Below, piece by piece: positions 6,880 to 7,741 of a stretch of 7,741 bases of DNA (within the stretch, counting starts at the first letter, position 1; every line of letters begins with the position of its first letter). Both the position numbers and the translations under genes were made by a program. The notes under the pieces are model-generated. The model had not been told where the DNA came from. It worked only from the letters and a program-made list of their open reading frames with translations, and ran no database searches. The stretch comes from Bacteroidota bacterium (lineage in GTDB: Bacteria > Bacteroidota > Kryptoniia > Kryptoniales > JAKASW01), in the NCBI GenBank assembly GCA_021785235.1, contig JAJYGB010000191.1:1-7741 (forward strand). The letters are read 5' to 3'.

Positions 6880-7440
6880 ATGATTCTTACCGATAAACGC
6901 ATTCTTGAAGAGATAAAAAAAGGAAATATCGTGATTGACCCATTTGACAGAAAACATCTTGGGTCGAATTCATACGATGTGCATCTTGCCGACACGCTGG
7001 CGATATACAAGGACGACATCCTGGATGCGAGAAAGCATAACGAGATAACAATCTTCAAGATGCACGACCACGACGGATTTCTCCTCCTCCCGGGGAGACT
7101 CTACCTCGCAGTCACGAAGGAGTACACGGAGACTCACACTTTTGTCCCATTCCTGGAAGGTAAGTCAAGTATCGGCCGGCTGGGTATCGATATTCACTCC
7201 ACAGCAGGGAAGGGTGACATCGGCTATTGCAATACGTGGACGCTCGAGATAAGCGTTAAGCAGCCGGTTAAGATTTACCCTGGAATGCCAATCGGTCAGC
7301 TTATATACTTCGAGGTCAGCGGCGAAGTGCTCGTCCCTTACAACAGGAAGGGAAGCGCGAAGTACAACAAGAAGACCCGGCGCCCGGTTGAATCCATGAT
7401 GTGGAAGAATTTCGACTCAAAACTAGCAGGTTCCAAATGA
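6880..7440 (+). CDS. dcd: dCTP deaminase, possibly the bifunctional dUMP-forming type
   Basis: Dcd deaminates dCTP to dUTP in the cytosol, feeding dUMP and so dTTP synthesis. The 186 residues fit the dUTPase-like trimeric family (E. coli about 193). Visible motifs: SNSYDVHL (29-36), the substrate-binding GKSSIGRLG (94-102, Arg100), HSTAGKGDIGY (106-116), WTLEIS with the probable catalytic Glu123 (codon 7246), PGMPIGQLIYFE (134-145), and the C-terminal PYNRKGSAKYN (153-163), which usually closes over the nucleotide. The THR-ALA motif is followed by Gly (TAG), as I recall for bifunctional dCTP deaminase/dUTPases, rather than His (TAH) as in E. coli; if bifunctional, it would make dUMP directly. 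It starts three bases after the rodA stop with a good ribosome-binding site and overlaps pyrF by four bases. Confidence 0.93.
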   Translation: MILTDKRILEEIKKGNIVIDPFDRKHLGSNSYDVHLADTLAIYKDDILDARKHNEITIFKMHDHDGFLLLPGRLYLAVTKEYTETHTFVPFLEGKSSIGRLGIDIHSTAGKGDIGYCNTWTLEISVKQPVKIYPGMPIGQLIYFEVSGEVLVPYNRKGSAKYNKKTRRPVESMMWKNFDSKLAGSK

Positions 7441-7741
7441 GCTTCGACAAACTTACTGCATCGATAAAGAAACGCGACAGCAACCTTTGCATCGGACTCG
7501 ATCCGGCGGTTGAGAAACTCCCTGAGTTCCTTTCGGAGTATGAAGACTCCGTCCTTGAATTCAATACGAGAATAATTGAGGCCACCAGCGATGTTGCCTG
7601 CGCGTACAAGCTTAACACGGCATTTTACGAGTCACTTGGCGAGAACGGCTGGTCTACTTTCGGCGAGACCATCGCGCGTATACCTGACGACATCTACGTT
7701 ATAGCCGATTGCAAACGCAGCGATGTCGGGAACAGCGCGAA
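7437..7741 (+). CDS. pyrF: PyrF, orotidine-5'-phosphate decarboxylase, type 2 (3' end outside window)
   Basis: PyrF decarboxylates OMP to UMP, the last step of de novo pyrimidine synthesis, in the cytosol. The first 101 codons are present and the gene runs off the window; type-2 enzymes are usually about 270 residues. Motifs fit the type-2 (longer) class: LCIGLDPAVEKLP (17-29), FNTRIIEAT (42-50), AYKLNTAFYE (56-65) and ADCKRSDVGNS (90-100). The Lys-Asp-Lys-Asp catalytic set is intact as K58, D91, K93 and D96. The usual DAKRGDIGN reads DCKRSDVGN, with Ser95 replacing a normally conserved Gly. The ATG overlaps the dcd stop (ATGA), and an agg at 7428-7430 gives a six-base spacing, so translation is probably coupled to dcd. 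Confidence 0.94.
   Translation, partial: MSFDKLTASIKKRDSNLCIGLDPAVEKLPEFLSEYEDSVLEFNTRIIEATSDVACAYKLNTAFYESLGENGWSTFGETIARIPDDIYVIADCKRSDVGNSA

Noticed and set aside
1..7741. Mobile elements, CRISPR arrays, tRNA/rRNA genes, riboswitches or terminators
   Set aside because: The window is almost entirely coding, with gaps of 18 bases or less. I saw no direct-repeat array, transposase, inverted termini or hairpin followed by a T-run.

Overview
The window is a dense block of eight genes, all on the + strand, with almost no non-coding DNA. The largest gap is 18 bases and three junctions overlap. In order: the 3' 472 codons of purH (purine synthesis), mreB, mreC, mreD, mrdA (PBP2) and rodA (the rod-shape elongation machinery), then dcd (dCTP deaminase) and the first 101 codons of pyrF (UMP synthesis). 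I see no RNA gene, mobile element, CRISPR array, long repeat, clear promoter or rho-independent terminator.

Base composition looks close to half G+C. The purH-mreBCD-mrdA-rodA order is, from memory, typical of Bacteroidota and relatives (the FCB group). RodA has a T-S-W before its QPSELAK motif and PyrF is of the longer type-2 class. Ribosome-binding sites are weak and A/G-rich rather than AGGAGG. Together these suggest a rod-shaped member of Bacteroidota/Ignavibacteriota/Chlorobiota, but this is inference without a database search.

Region by region: 1-1419 holds PurH, which catalyses the last two steps of IMP synthesis. 1432-6876 holds the elongasome: MreB filaments on the inner membrane, MreC and MreD linking them to the periplasm, RodA polymerising glycan from lipid II, and PBP2 cross-linking it. 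6880-7741 holds Dcd and PyrF, both of pyrimidine nucleotide metabolism. Tight spacing suggests one transcript, which would join nucleotide supply to cell-wall elongation.

No previously undescribed system is visible; this is a core housekeeping cluster. The points worth a second look are fine-scale: a four-residue Cys/Cys/Cys/His set in PBP2 that may be a zinc site, several substitutions at normally conserved motif positions (RodA, PyrF, PurH), a Dcd whose motif resembles the bifunctional dCTP deaminase/dUTPase type, and tiny start-stop ORFs at the two junctions where elongasome genes do not overlap.
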